The notes under the pieces were generated by a model. That model was given only the letters and a program-made list of their open reading frames with translations, was not told the DNA's origin and made no database searches. From NCBI RefSeq assembly GCF_017589465.1, contig NZ_JAELYA010000003.1:1-64000 (forward strand): a stretch of DNA of 64,000 nucleotides, given 5' to 3'. This stretch comes from Pseudomonas schmalbachii (GTDB lineage Bacteria; Pseudomonadota; Gammaproteobacteria; Pseudomonadales; Pseudomonadaceae). Made by a program: the position numbers and the translations under genes. Of this stretch, positions 7,807 through 16,333 are shown piece by piece (the stretch's first letter is position 1; every line of letters starts with the position of its first letter).

Positions 7807-9282
7807 ATGGAGATGCCCATGCCGTCCCTGCTGACCGACCACCCGCTGATCGTCGCGTCCGGCATCCTGCTGTTCGACCTGCTGCTCTGGTGGCTGCTGC
7901 CCATGCGCCCGCCGCAATGGCGGCTGCTCTGCCGGCTCGGTTGCTTCCTGCTGTACAGCCTGGTGCTGATCAACGCCGGCATGAGCCCGCTGCAGAAGGC
8001 GCCGTGGCCGGACGACATGCCCAGCCACCTCGGCGCCACCGCGCTGCAGATCCTCTGGTGGCTGTTCGCCGCGCGCAGCCTGACGGTGGTGATCGGCGCC
8101 CTGCTGCTGCAGCGGGTCGGCCATGCGGGAAGGCTGCTGCAGGACGTGATCGGCGCGCTGATCTTCCTCGCCGCCTTCATCGCCGCCGCCGGCTACGTGC
8201 TCGAACTGCCGGTGAAGGGCCTGCTGGCGACCTCCGGGGTGGTGGCGATCGTCGTCGGCCTGGCGCTGCAGAGCACGCTCAGCGACGTGTTCTCCGGCAT
8301 CGTGCTGAACACCACCAAACCCTACCAGCTGGACGACTGGGTCTCCATCGACGGCATCGAAGGCAAGGTGGTGGAGATCGACTGGCGCTCCACCTACCTG
8401 CAAACCGGCCAGGGCAGCCTGGCGGTGGTGCCCAACTCGATGGCGGCGAAGGCCAAGGTGCTCAACCTGAGCCGTCCGCAGCATCTGTTCGGTGTCAGCA
8501 TCAGCCTCGAAGTCAGCCCGCTGGTCCGTCCGCGCCGGGTGATCGACGCGCTGGAGCAGGCGCTCAACGGCTGTCGTTCCCTGCTCGCCACGCCAGCGCC
8601 GAGCGTCAGCGTGCGCAAGGCCGGCGGCAATGCCGTGGAGTACGAACTGAGCGGCTTCGTCGCCTCGATGGGAGAAAAGCGCGAGGTGCGCAACCAGCTG
8701 TTCGACCTCGCCTTCCGCCATCTGCAGGCCGCCGGGATCAGCCTGCTGAGCCTGCCGGAAGCGCAAGCCTTCGTCGCCAGCGTTTCCGGCGCCCGCGCCG
8801 TGCTCGGCCGCTCCAGCCTGTTCGCCACCCTCAGCGACGAGGAAAAGGACAGCCTCGGTGCGCAGATGCAGCGCTCGACCTTCAAGGCAGGCCAGGTGCT
8901 GCTGACGCCGGGGCAGGTCAGCGAGGAACTGCTGATCATCGAATCCGGCGTGATCAGCGTGATCCTGCCACAGGAAGGTGGGGGTATCGAAGCCGGACGC
9001 ATGGGCCCCGGCGAGGTGATCGGCGAGGCCGGCATCCTCACTCACACCGCCTGGCAGGCGCAGTTCGCCGCCGTCACCGACGGTTCGCTGTACCGCATCG
9101 ACCAGAAGGTGCTGGAGCCCTGCCTGGAAGCGCGCCAGGAGATCGCCGAAGCCATGACCCGCCTGCTCGACTACCGCATCCAGGCCAGCCAGGCGCTGCT
9201 GGTCGAGCAACCGACGATGGCGCAGAAACGCGGCGTGATGGACTGGCTGCGCCGGCTGTCCCTGCTGCGCCGCAAGGCTTGA
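7807..9282 (+). CDS. MscS-family mechanosensitive channel with C-terminal cyclic-nucleotide-binding domain
   Basis: A 491-residue fusion. Residues 1-155 hold about four transmembrane helices and 160-330 the MscS pore helix and beta domain (GVVAIVVGLALQSTLSDVFSG). Residues about 340-465 form a cNMP-binding/CAP-ED-like domain (LFATLSDEEKDSL..., GQVLLTPGQVSEELLIIESG, GEVIGEAGILT). Channels of this layout gate in response to membrane tension and possibly a nucleotide. The canonical cAMP-binding Arg-containing loop is not clearly preserved (GEVIGEAGILTHTAWQAQF), so ligand binding is uncertain. It follows the efflux operon by 114 bases, most of them repeat, and probably has its own promoter. Confidence 0.88.
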   Translation: MEMPMPSLLTDHPLIVASGILLFDLLLWWLLPMRPPQWRLLCRLGCFLLYSLVLINAGMSPLQKAPWPDDMPSHLGATALQILWWLFAARSLTVVIGALLLQRVGHAGRLLQDVIGALIFLAAFIAAAGYVLELPVKGLLATSGVVAIVVGLALQSTLSDVFSGIVLNTTKPYQLDDWVSIDGIEGKVVEIDWRSTYLQTGQGSLAVVPNSMAAKAKVLNLSRPQHLFGVSISLEVSPLVRPRRVIDALEQALNGCRSLLATPAPSVSVRKAGGNAVEYELSGFVASMGEKREVRNQLFDLAFRHLQAAGISLLSLPEAQAFVASVSGARAVLGRSSLFATLSDEEKDSLGAQMQRSTFKAGQVLLTPGQVSEELLIIESGVISVILPQEGGGIEAGRMGPGEVIGEAGILTHTAWQAQFAAVTDGSLYRIDQKVLEPCLEARQEIAEAMTRLLDYRIQASQALLVEQPTMAQKRGVMDWLRRLSLLRRKA

Positions 9283-9339
9283 CGCGGCGCATGGCTGTCG
9301 CAAGATGATCCGTCGTTTTCCGCTCTCACAGGCTTGCCC

Positions 9340-10086
9340 ATGACCGACACCCGCACCCTGTTCAGCAAGCAGTCCGCCGCCTACCGCGCCAACCGCCCGA
9401 CCTACGACCCGGCCTTCTTCGCCTGGCTGGCGCAGGCCGCCCCGGGTACCGACCTCGCCTGGGACTGCGGCTGCGGGTCCGGGCAGGCGACGGTCGACCT
9501 GGCGCGGCACTTCCGCCAGGTGATCGCCACCGACGTGAACGCCGAACAACTGGACAAGGCCCCGCGCGAGGCGAACATCGACTACCGCTGCGAACCGGCG
9601 GAAAGCACCTCGCTGGCCAGCGGCAGCGTCGACCTGACCCTGGTCGCCCAGGCGCTGCACTGGTTCGACGTCGAACGCTTCTACGCCGAAGTCCACCGCG
9701 TCTCCCGCCCCGGCGCGCTGCTGGCGGTGGTCTCGTACAACGTGCTGAACATCGAACCGGGCCTCGATGCGCTGGTGCGCCATCTCTACGAAGACGTGGT
9801 CGGACCGTACTGGGCCGAGGAGCGCCGGCATGTGGAGAACGGCTACGCCAACCTGCCCTTCCCCTTCGAACGCCTCGCCGTGCCGCCCTTCGCCCTGGAA
9901 ACCCAGTGGAACCTGCAGCGGCTGCTCGGCTATCTGCAGAGCTGGTCGGCGGTGGCGAGCTACCAGGCCGCAACCGGGGTCGACCCGGTCGAACAACTGC
10001 GCCCCGAGTTCGAACGCACCTGGGGCGAGGTGGCAACCCGGGCGATGAGCTGGCCGCTGACGATCAACCTGGGGCGGGTCGCCTGA
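9340..10086 (+). CDS. Class I SAM-dependent methyltransferase
   Basis: A 248-residue protein of the Methyltransf_11 type. The SAM-binding glycine motif is DCGCGSGQATVDLA near residue 43, followed by an acidic turn (IATDVNAEQLDKA) and the LTLVAQALHWFD motif near residue 106. This pattern is typical of small-molecule methyltransferases related to trans-aconitate and UbiE types. The frame opens two codons earlier at a TTG, but the ATG at 9340 gives the usual MTDTRTLFSKQSAAYRANRP start. The substrate is unknown. Confidence 0.82.
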   Translation: MTDTRTLFSKQSAAYRANRPTYDPAFFAWLAQAAPGTDLAWDCGCGSGQATVDLARHFRQVIATDVNAEQLDKAPREANIDYRCEPAESTSLASGSVDLTLVAQALHWFDVERFYAEVHRVSRPGALLAVVSYNVLNIEPGLDALVRHLYEDVVGPYWAEERRHVENGYANLPFPFERLAVPPFALETQWNLQRLLGYLQSWSAVASYQAATGVDPVEQLRPEFERTWGEVATRAMSWPLTINLGRVA

Positions 10087-10107
10087 GGTTTTTGCGCACC
10101 ACGCTCT

Positions 10108-10270
10108 TCGTAGGATGGGTTGAGCGAAGCGATACCCATGCTGCATGCATCGGCATTGCCTGGTAACCCGGGATCGCCAGCAAGCTGGCTCCTACAGGGG
10201 TTTGCTCCGGCGCCAAGCCATCTGTAGGAGCGGGCCATGCCCGCGATTCGCGCGCATGGCCCGCTCCTAT
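10108..10270. repeat. REP-type repeats between methyltransferase and acoR
   Basis: Three dispersed-repeat pieces sit here. There is a GTAGGATGGGTTGAGCGAAGC element near 10110, a CAAGCTGGCTCCTAC half element near 10180, and a paired REP (10224-10270) reading GTAGGAGCGGGCCATGCCCG then GCATGGCCCGCTCCTA. REP pairs of this kind mark the ends of convergent or adjacent genes in Pseudomonas. No gene is seen in the gap. Confidence 0.75.
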
Positions 10271-10295
10271 GGAAGACTTTGGCGTCGCGGCTCCC

Positions 10296-12203
10296 TCACC
10301 CCCGACGCTTCCCCGGCATCTCGATGCCATGCTGGTTCACCCGCCGATACAGCGTCGCCCGCGAAATCCCCAGCGCGGCCGCCGCCGGTCCCGGCTTCCA
10401 GCGATGGCGCACCAGCGCGTCGAGCAGCGCCTGCCGTTCGGGGCAATCCGCCGTTTCCTCGACAGCAGCCACCGGCGCCTCACCCCGCAACTCGGCCGGC
10501 AAATCCCCCAGCTGGATCGTGTCCCCACCACACACCGCGCAGGCATAGCGCAGCACATGGCGCAGTTGCCGCACGTTGCCCGGCCAGCGATAGCCGAGCA
10601 GGCATTCCAGCGCCGCGCCGGCCAGGCCGAGGCGTACGCCGCAGCGGGAGGTTTCTTCGTCGAGGATGCGGTTGATCAGCGCCAGCCTGTCGCTGCGCTC
10701 CCGTAGCGGCGGCAGTTCGAAGCGGGCGCCGCTGAGGCGGAAGTAGAGGTCTTCGCGGAATCCGCCGGCCGCCACCAGCGCCGACAGGTCGCGGTGGCTG
10801 GCGCAGATCACCTGGATGTCTACGCATTCCCGGCGTGCGGCGCCCAGCGGCGCCACTTCGCCCTCGGCCAGTACGCGCAACAGGCGGGTCTGCAGGCTCA
10901 GCGGCATGTCGCCGATCTCGTCGAGGAACAGGGTTCCGCCATCAGCCTGCTGCAGCAGGCCGCGCATGCCCTTGCCGGAAGCGCCGGTGAAGGCCCCGGC
11001 GACATAGCCAAACAGCTCGCTCTCGATCAGGCTTTCCGGGATCGCCGCGCAGTTCAGCGCCACGAACGGCTTGTCGCGACGGGCGCTGGATTCGTGCAAC
11101 TGGCGGGCGAAGACTTCCTTGCCGGCACCGGTTTCGCCGTGGATCAGCACCGGCAGGTTGCGATCCTTGACCCGCACCGCCAGCCGCAGGCTTTCGGCGA
11201 TACGCGGATCGACCTGCTCCGAATCCGGGCGCTGCACGGCAACGCTCGCCGGCCGCTTCGGCACGCTCAGGCGCACATGCAGGCCATGCCCGGGCAGACG
11301 GCATGGCGCCTGGTCCGCCGCCTTGCGCAGGGCGTTCAGGTCGAAGACCTCGCCGACATGCTGCGGAATCATCCCGTACAGCCGCTGCAGGTAGCGCCGC
11401 GCCGCCGGATTGAGCGCCAGCAGGCGGCCGTCGTTGTCCCAGGCGAACAGGTAGTCCGGCTGGCTGTCGACGTAGCCCGGCGCGGCGTGGGCGCGCAGCA
11501 GCCAGTGGCCTTCGGCGCTGTGCATGAAGAAGGCGTTTTCAATCTCGCGGGCGCTCTGCGTCACCATCTGGTGGATCAGGTGCTGGCTGCGGCGGTCGTC
11601 CGGCGACTCGACGGCGGACACATCGAGCACTCCGAGCAGTTCGCCTTGTGGGCCATAAACCGGCGCCGCCGAGCAGGTCAGGCCGATGAAGGCGGCGCGG
11701 AAGTGGTCGCGCTTGTGCACGGTGACCGGCACGCCATTGGTCAGCACGGCCGCCACTCCGCAGGTGCCCTCCTCGCCTTCCGACCAGCAGGTGCCGAGGT
11801 ACAGGCCGGCGCGCCGGCAGTCGCTGCGGATCGCCGATTCGACGCGGTAGTCGATGGTCTGCCCCTGGGCATCGGTGAGCAGCACGCAGTAGTCGGCGTC
11901 GCGCACCCGGCCGTGCAGCCGTGAGACTTCCTCGCTGGCGATGCGCAGGAACATCTCGGAGCGCTCGCGGCACTCCCGGAGCACGCCTTCGCTGAGGATG
12001 CGCGGTCCCTGCAGCGAGCCGGGGTCGAGGTGGTGCTGCTGCATCGAGCGCCGCCAGGAATCGAGGATCAGCGACGGCACCGGCGCATCGGGCAGGCGAT
12101 CGGCATTGCGCAGCACGCGGCTGACGCAGTCCACGTGGGCTTTCGAGTAGGCAGGAAGCAAGGCAGGCCTCCGGTTCTCGTGTCTTGTCGTTGTGCCGCC
12201 CAT
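10296..12203 (-). CDS. acoR: Sigma-54-dependent activator of acetoin catabolism
   Basis: A 635-residue bacterial enhancer-binding protein. A GAF-type sensor region covers about residues 70-215 and a PAS-like region about 225-290. An AAA+ domain covers about 320-550, with Walker A GETGAGKE, the sigma-54 contact loop GAFTGA and Walker B GGTLFLDEIGD. A Fis-type HTH ends the protein (AALGISRATLYRRVNQHGI). It is divergent from acoABC, whose promoter is of the -24/-12 type, so identification as AcoR is strong. It should sense acetoin or a related diol product and activate acoABC through the upstream palindromes. Confidence 0.92.
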   Translation of the reverse strand: MGGTTTRHENRRPALLPAYSKAHVDCVSRVLRNADRLPDAPVPSLILDSWRRSMQQHHLDPGSLQGPRILSEGVLRECRERSEMFLRIASEEVSRLHGRVRDADYCVLLTDAQGQTIDYRVESAIRSDCRRAGLYLGTCWSEGEEGTCGVAAVLTNGVPVTVHKRDHFRAAFIGLTCSAAPVYGPQGELLGVLDVSAVESPDDRRSQHLIHQMVTQSAREIENAFFMHSAEGHWLLRAHAAPGYVDSQPDYLFAWDNDGRLLALNPAARRYLQRLYGMIPQHVGEVFDLNALRKAADQAPCRLPGHGLHVRLSVPKRPASVAVQRPDSEQVDPRIAESLRLAVRVKDRNLPVLIHGETGAGKEVFARQLHESSARRDKPFVALNCAAIPESLIESELFGYVAGAFTGASGKGMRGLLQQADGGTLFLDEIGDMPLSLQTRLLRVLAEGEVAPLGAARRECVDIQVICASHRDLSALVAAGGFREDLYFRLSGARFELPPLRERSDRLALINRILDEETSRCGVRLGLAGAALECLLGYRWPGNVRQLRHVLRYACAVCGGDTIQLGDLPAELRGEAPVAAVEETADCPERQALLDALVRHRWKPGPAAAALGISRATLYRRVNQHGIEMPGKRRG

Positions 12204-12255
12204 TAAGCGCCGTTAGCCACCACCGGACAAGCACCAGCCCGCGAACGGCCGGCCG

Positions 12256-12272
12256 TGAGACGGAGCGTCTCA
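12256..12272. promoter_or_regulatory. Probable AcoR upstream activating site 1
   Basis: A perfect 7-3-7 inverted repeat, TGAGACG-GAG-CGTCTCA. It lies between acoR and acoA, about 125 bases upstream of the acoA -12 element. Position, symmetry and a second related site one helical-phase multiple away suggest an enhancer for AcoR. Binding is inferred. Confidence 0.65.
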
Positions 12273-12298
12273 GCGTCTCGCCGCCTGGCCCGGCGAAG

Positions 12299-12315
12299 TG
12301 AAATGCCGCGTCTCA
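12299..12315. promoter_or_regulatory. Probable AcoR upstream activating site 2
   Basis: TGAAATG-CCG-CGTCTCA, the same 7-3-7 pattern as the site at 12256 with one perfect arm and two mismatches in the other. It starts 43 bases after site 1, about four helical turns, so both would lie on the same face of the DNA. A further CGTCTC half site is at 12274-12279. Confidence 0.6.
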
Positions 12316-12394
12316 TCCGCGCCCCGTCAAAGGCATCGCGAAGCCATCGACCACCCGCTCTGGCACGGCACTCCTGGCGATTTTCCAGACTCGC

Positions 12395-12410
12395 TGGCAC
12401 CGGCGTTGCT
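12395..12410 (+). promoter_or_regulatory. Sigma-54 (-24/-12) promoter of acoABC
   Basis: TGGCAC, five bases, then TTGCT: a full match to the sigma-54 consensus TGGCAC-N5-TTGCW. It is 64 bases upstream of the acoA start and in the right orientation. Transcription should start near 12421 and need AcoR bound at the sites near 12256 and 12299. Confidence 0.88.
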
Positions 12411-12473
12411 CTATCCCGGACAACGGCCCCCCACGGTGGCCGCCCGCTGAGACAAGCCCTGGAGAACAACAAG

Positions 12474-13451
12474 ATGTCCACTTCGCTGAATACCGACCAG
12501 CTCCTCCATGCCTACCGGGTCATGCGCACCATCCGCGCCTTCGAGGAGCGCCTGCACGTGGAGTTCGCCACCGGCGAGATTCCCGGCTTCGTCCACCTCT
12601 ACGCCGGCGAGGAGGCCTGCGCCGCCGGGGTGATGGCCCATCTGAACGACGAGGACTGCATTTCCTCCAACCACCGCGGCCACGGCCACTGCATCGCCAA
12701 GGGCGTCGACGTGCACGGGATGATGGCCGAGATCTACGGCAAGAAGACCGGCGTCTGCCAGGGCAAGGGCGGCTCGATGCATATAGCCGACCTGTCCCGG
12801 GGCATGCTCGGCGCCAACGGCATCGTCGGCGCAGGGGCACCGCTGGCCGCCGGCGCCGCGCTGGCGGCCAAGCTGAAGGGCACCCAAGGCGTGGCGGTGG
12901 CCTTCTTCGGCGACGGCGGTTCCAACGAGGGCGCGGTGTTCGAGGCGATGAACCTCGCCACGGTGTGGAACCTGCCCTGCCTGTTCGTCGCCGAGAACAA
13001 CGGCTATGCCGAAGCCACGGCAGCCAACTGGTCGGTGGCCTGCAAGGACATCGCCGACCGCGCCGTCGGCTTCGGCATGCCCGGGGTCATCGTCGACGGC
13101 TTCGACTTCTTCGCCGTCCACGAGGCCGCCGGCGCCGCCATCGAACGCGCCCGCGCCGGCCAGGGCCCCTCGCTGATCGAGGTGAAGCTGACCCGCTACT
13201 ACGGCCACTTCGAGGGCGACGCGCAGACCTACCGCGCCCCGGACGAAGTGAAGAACTTCCGCGAAACCCGCGACTGCCTGAAGCAGTTCCGCGAACGCAC
13301 CACGGCCTCGGGGCTGCTCAGCCCGGCCCAGCTCGATGGCATCGACGAGGAAGTGGAACGGCAGATCGACGACGCAGTGCGCCAGGCCAAGGCCGATCCC
13401 AAGCCCGAGCCGGCCGACCTGCTGCGCGACGTGTACGTCTCTTACCCCTAA
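12474..13451 (+). CDS. acoA: Acetoin dehydrogenase E1 component, alpha subunit
   Basis: A 325-residue thiamine-diphosphate enzyme subunit. The ThDP motif is complete: Gly146-Asp-Gly (FFGDGGSNEG) to Asn175-Asn176 (VAENNGYAE). With AcoB it cleaves acetoin to acetaldehyde and an acetyl group passed to AcoC. The frame is open from 12255, but the ATG at 12474 follows GGAGAAC and gives the family start MSTSLNTDQLLHAYRVMRTI. It is the first gene of the sigma-54-driven aco operon. Pyruvate dehydrogenase E1 alpha is the nearest alternative, made unlikely by AcoR and AcoC next to it. Confidence 0.93.
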   Translation: MSTSLNTDQLLHAYRVMRTIRAFEERLHVEFATGEIPGFVHLYAGEEACAAGVMAHLNDEDCISSNHRGHGHCIAKGVDVHGMMAEIYGKKTGVCQGKGGSMHIADLSRGMLGANGIVGAGAPLAAGAALAAKLKGTQGVAVAFFGDGGSNEGAVFEAMNLATVWNLPCLFVAENNGYAEATAANWSVACKDIADRAVGFGMPGVIVDGFDFFAVHEAAGAAIERARAGQGPSLIEVKLTRYYGHFEGDAQTYRAPDEVKNFRETRDCLKQFRERTTASGLLSPAQLDGIDEEVERQIDDAVRQAKADPKPEPADLLRDVYVSYP

Positions 13452-13475
13452 AACAAGAACAATCGGAGAACCATC

Positions 13476-14495
13476 ATGGCTAGAAAAATCACCTACCAGC
13501 AGGCCATCAACGAAGCCCTGGCGCAGGAAATGCGCCGCGACCCCACCGTCTTCATCATGGGCGAGGACAATGCCGGCGGCGCCGGCGCACCCGGCGAGCA
13601 GGACGCCTGGGGCGGCGTGCTCGGCGTCACCAAGGGCCTCTACCACCAGTTCCCCGGCCGCGTGCTGGATACCCCGCTGTCCGAAGTCGGCTACGTCGGC
13701 GCCGCCGTGGGCGCCGCGACCCGTGGCATGCGCCCGGTGTGCGAGCTGATGTTCGTCGACTTCATCGGCTGCTGCCTGGACCAGATCCTCAACCAGGCGG
13801 CCAAGTTCCGCTACATGTTCGGCGGCAAGGCGGTCACCCCGCTGGTGATCCGCACCATGGTCGGCGCCGGCCTGCGCGCCGCCGCCCAGCACTCGCAGAT
13901 GCTCACCTCGATGTGGACGCACATCCCCGGCCTGAAGGTGGTCTGCCCATCCTCGCCGTACGACGCCAAGGGCCTGCTGATCCAGGCGATCCGCGACAAT
14001 GACCCGGTGATCTTCTGCGAGCACAAGCTGCTCTACACCATGCAGGGCGAGGTGCCGGAGGAGTCGTACACGGTGCCCTTCGGCGAGGCCAACTTCCTCC
14101 GCGACGGCGACGACGTGACCCTGGTGACCTACGGGCGCATGGTCCACCTGGCGATGGACGCCGCCGCCAGCCTGGCGCGCCGGGGTATCTCCTGCGAGGT
14201 GCTGGACCTGCGCACCACCAGTCCGCTGGACGAGGACAGCATCCTCGAAAGCGTCGAGAAGACCGGCCGCCTGGTGGTGATCGACGAGGCCAATCCGCGC
14301 TGTTCGATGGCCACCGACATCGCCGCGCTGGTCGCACAAAGGGCCTTCTCCGCCCTGCAGGCGCCCATCGAACTGGTCACCGCGCCGCACACGCCGGTGC
14401 CCTTCACCGACTCGCTGGAAGACCTGTACATCCCCAGCGCGGCGAAGATCGAGGCGGCGGTGCTGAAGGCGGTCGAAGGGAGGAAAGTCGCATGA
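13476..14495 (+). CDS. acoB: Acetoin dehydrogenase E1 component, beta subunit
   Basis: A 339-residue transketolase-like beta subunit. It begins MARKITYQQAINEALAQEM and carries the typical IMGEDNAGGAGAPGEQD loop near residue 27 and the C-terminal transketolase_C domain (about 215-330). It forms the alpha2beta2 E1 enzyme with AcoA. CGGAG precedes the ATG and it overlaps acoC by four bases (ATGA), so acoABC are translationally coupled. Confidence 0.93.
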   Translation: MARKITYQQAINEALAQEMRRDPTVFIMGEDNAGGAGAPGEQDAWGGVLGVTKGLYHQFPGRVLDTPLSEVGYVGAAVGAATRGMRPVCELMFVDFIGCCLDQILNQAAKFRYMFGGKAVTPLVIRTMVGAGLRAAAQHSQMLTSMWTHIPGLKVVCPSSPYDAKGLLIQAIRDNDPVIFCEHKLLYTMQGEVPEESYTVPFGEANFLRDGDDVTLVTYGRMVHLAMDAAASLARRGISCEVLDLRTTSPLDEDSILESVEKTGRLVVIDEANPRCSMATDIAALVAQRAFSALQAPIELVTAPHTPVPFTDSLEDLYIPSAAKIEAAVLKAVEGRKVA

Positions 14496-15610
14496 GCGAT
14501 ATCCATACCCTGACCATGCCCAAGTGGGGCCTGTCGATGACCGAGGGACGGGTCGACTGCTGGCTGAAGCGGGAGGGCGATGCCATCGAGAAAGGCGAAG
14601 CGGTGGTCGACGTGGAGACCGACAAGATATCCAGCAGCGTCGAGGCGCCCTTCTCCGGCGTCCTGCGCCGGCGCATCGCCCAGGAAGACGAGACCCTGCC
14701 GGTGGGCGCGCTGCTCGCCGTGGTGGTCGAGGGCGAAGCCAGCGAGGCGGAGATCGACGCGGTGGTCGAGCGCTTCCAGGCGGAATTCGTTCCCGGTGGC
14801 GAGGATGGCGAAGCAGCCGGCCCGGTGCCGCAGAAGGTCGAGCTGGATGGCCGCGGCATCCGCTTCTTCGACCGGGGCGAAGGCGGCACGCCGCTGGTGC
14901 TGGTGCACGGCTTCGGCGGCGACCTGAACAACTGGCTGTTCAACCATGAGGCGCTGGCAGCGGATCGCCGGGTGATCGCCCTCGACCTGCCGGGCCACGG
15001 CGAGTCGGGCAAGACGCTGCAGCGCGGCGATCTGGACGAGCTGAGCGAGACGGTGCTGGCCCTGCTCGATCATCTCGACATCGAGCACGCTCACCTGGCC
15101 GGGCACTCCATGGGCGGCGCGGTATCGCTCAACGTCGCCCGCCTGGCGCCGCAGCGGGTGCTGTCGCTGACCCTGGTCGGCAGCGCCGGCCTCGGCGCGG
15201 AGATCAACGGCGACTACCTGCAGGGCTTCGTCGACGCGGCCAACCGCAACGCGCTGAAGCCGCAACTGGTGCAACTGTTCTCCGACCCCGGCCTGGTGAA
15301 CCGGCAGATGCTCGAAGACATGCTCAAGTACAAGCGCCTGGAAGGCGTCGATGCGGCATTGCGGCAACTGGCGGACAACCTGTTCACCGGCGGCCGCCAG
15401 CAGATCGACCTGAGCGACGTGCTGGAAGGCGGCCGGCATCCCGCACTGGTGATCTGGGGCGACGCCGACGCCATCATCCCGGCCCGCCACGCAGAGGGAC
15501 TGGACGCGGAGGTGCACCTCCTCCCCGGACAGGCGCACATGGTGCAGATGGAGGCGGCCGACGAGGTCAACCGGTTGATCCTGGCCTTCCTCGAACGGCA
15601 GCATTCGTAG
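14492..15610 (+). CDS. acoC: Acetoin dehydrogenase E2 component, lipoyl domain fused to alpha/beta hydrolase
   Basis: A 372-residue two-domain protein. Residues 1-80 are a lipoyl domain with the lipoylated lysine expected at Lys45 (VETDKISS). Residues about 130-370 are an alpha/beta hydrolase fold with nucleophile Ser206 (AGHSMGG), Asp in GDADAIIP and His in GQAHMVQ. AcoC transfers the acetyl group to CoA using this hydrolase-type domain in place of the usual E2 catalytic domain. No dihydrolipoamide dehydrogenase, acoX or butanediol dehydrogenase gene follows, so E3 must come from elsewhere. The stop TAG (15608-15610) belongs to repeat copy B. Confidence 0.93.
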   Translation: MSDIHTLTMPKWGLSMTEGRVDCWLKREGDAIEKGEAVVDVETDKISSSVEAPFSGVLRRRIAQEDETLPVGALLAVVVEGEASEAEIDAVVERFQAEFVPGGEDGEAAGPVPQKVELDGRGIRFFDRGEGGTPLVLVHGFGGDLNNWLFNHEALAADRRVIALDLPGHGESGKTLQRGDLDELSETVLALLDHLDIEHAHLAGHSMGGAVSLNVARLAPQRVLSLTLVGSAGLGAEINGDYLQGFVDAANRNALKPQLVQLFSDPGLVNRQMLEDMLKYKRLEGVDAALRQLADNLFTGGRQQIDLSDVLEGGRHPALVIWGDADAIIPARHAEGLDAEVHLLPGQAHMVQMEAADEVNRLILAFLERQHS

Positions 15611-15694
15611 GTTGGCGCTGAGCGCAGTGAAGCCCAACGAAAATGGTGTATCGCCCACCGGATGTTGGGCTTCGCAAGCTCAGCACCAACCTAC
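15606..15694. repeat. GTAGGTTGG palindromic repeat, copy B, at a convergent gene end
   Basis: An 89-bp copy of the CGTAGGTTGGCGCTGAGCGC...CTCAGCACCAACCTAC palindrome. Because both ends carry GTAGG on opposite strands, its left TAG is the stop codon of acoC (+) and its right end gives the TAG stop of the response regulator gene (-). Confidence 0.88.
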
Positions 15695-16320
15695 TCTCCC
15701 CGCAAACGCAACGGATCGACCAGGCCGGCGGCGATGGCCATGCCTACCAGGTCCGCCAGGGTTTCCGCCTGCATGCGCTTCATCACCCGTGCGCGATAGA
15801 GGTCGACGGTCTTCACGCTGATATCCAGTTGCTCGGCCACTTCGCGGTTGGTGTAGCCGCGCACCAATGGCAGGAACACATCGCGCTCGCGCGGGGTGAG
15901 CGCGGCCAGACGCTCGTCCAGTTCCCGCGAAACGCCCTGGCGGGCCCGTGCCTGCAGGGATTGCTGCACGCTGTCGAGCAGAAGCTGCTCGTTGTACGGT
16001 TTCTCGATGAAGTCCACGGCGCCGGCCTTGAAGGCGCGGATGACGATGGGCACGTCGGCGTGGCCGCTGACGAAGATCACCGGCAGGTCGATGCCGCGCC
16101 GGCACATTTCCTCCTGCACGCTCAGCCCGCCGAGGCCGGGCATGCGCACGTCGAGCAGCACGCAGCCGTGGGCGTGCGGGTCGCAGGCGTCGAGGAAGTC
16201 GCGCCCGCTGGTGAACGGCCGCGCCTTGAGGCCGACCGACTCCAGCAGCCAGACGGTCGAGTCGAGCATTCCCTGGTCGTCGTCCACCACGTAGACCACC
16301 GGCTCATCGGGCAAGCCCAT
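15691..16320 (-). CDS. bfiR: FixJ/NarL-type response regulator, BfiR-like
   Basis: A 209-residue regulator. The receiver domain has acidic residues Asp13/Asp14 (VVDDDQ), phospho-acceptor Asp57 (CVLLDVRMPG) and Lys107 (FIEKPY). A LuxR-type HTH closes the protein (LTPRERDVFLPLVRGYTNREVAEQL). The chosen ATG at 16320 is preceded by AAGGAG; an earlier ATG at 16347 overlaps the kinase gene. The set regulator, PAS kinase and divergent acyl-CoA synthetase looks like bfiR-bfiS and the neighbouring AMP-binding gene of P. aeruginosa, a system tied there to biofilm initiation. The symbol rests on that resemblance and memory of synteny, not on an alignment. Confidence 0.8.
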   Translation of the reverse strand: MGLPDEPVVYVVDDDQGMLDSTVWLLESVGLKARPFTSGRDFLDACDPHAHGCVLLDVRMPGLGGLSVQEEMCRRGIDLPVIFVSGHADVPIVIRAFKAGAVDFIEKPYNEQLLLDSVQQSLQARARQGVSRELDERLAALTPRERDVFLPLVRGYTNREVAEQLDISVKTVDLYRARVMKRMQAETLADLVGMAIAAGLVDPLRLRGE

Positions 16321-16333
16321 CGTTTCCTCTCCT

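Noticed and set aside
7768-10146. A 792-codon open frame on the minus strand opposite the MscS-type and methyltransferase genes
   Set aside because: It runs antisense to two well-supported genes, has a His/Gln/Ala/Gly-rich composition typical of GC-rich antisense frames and crosses an intergenic repeat.
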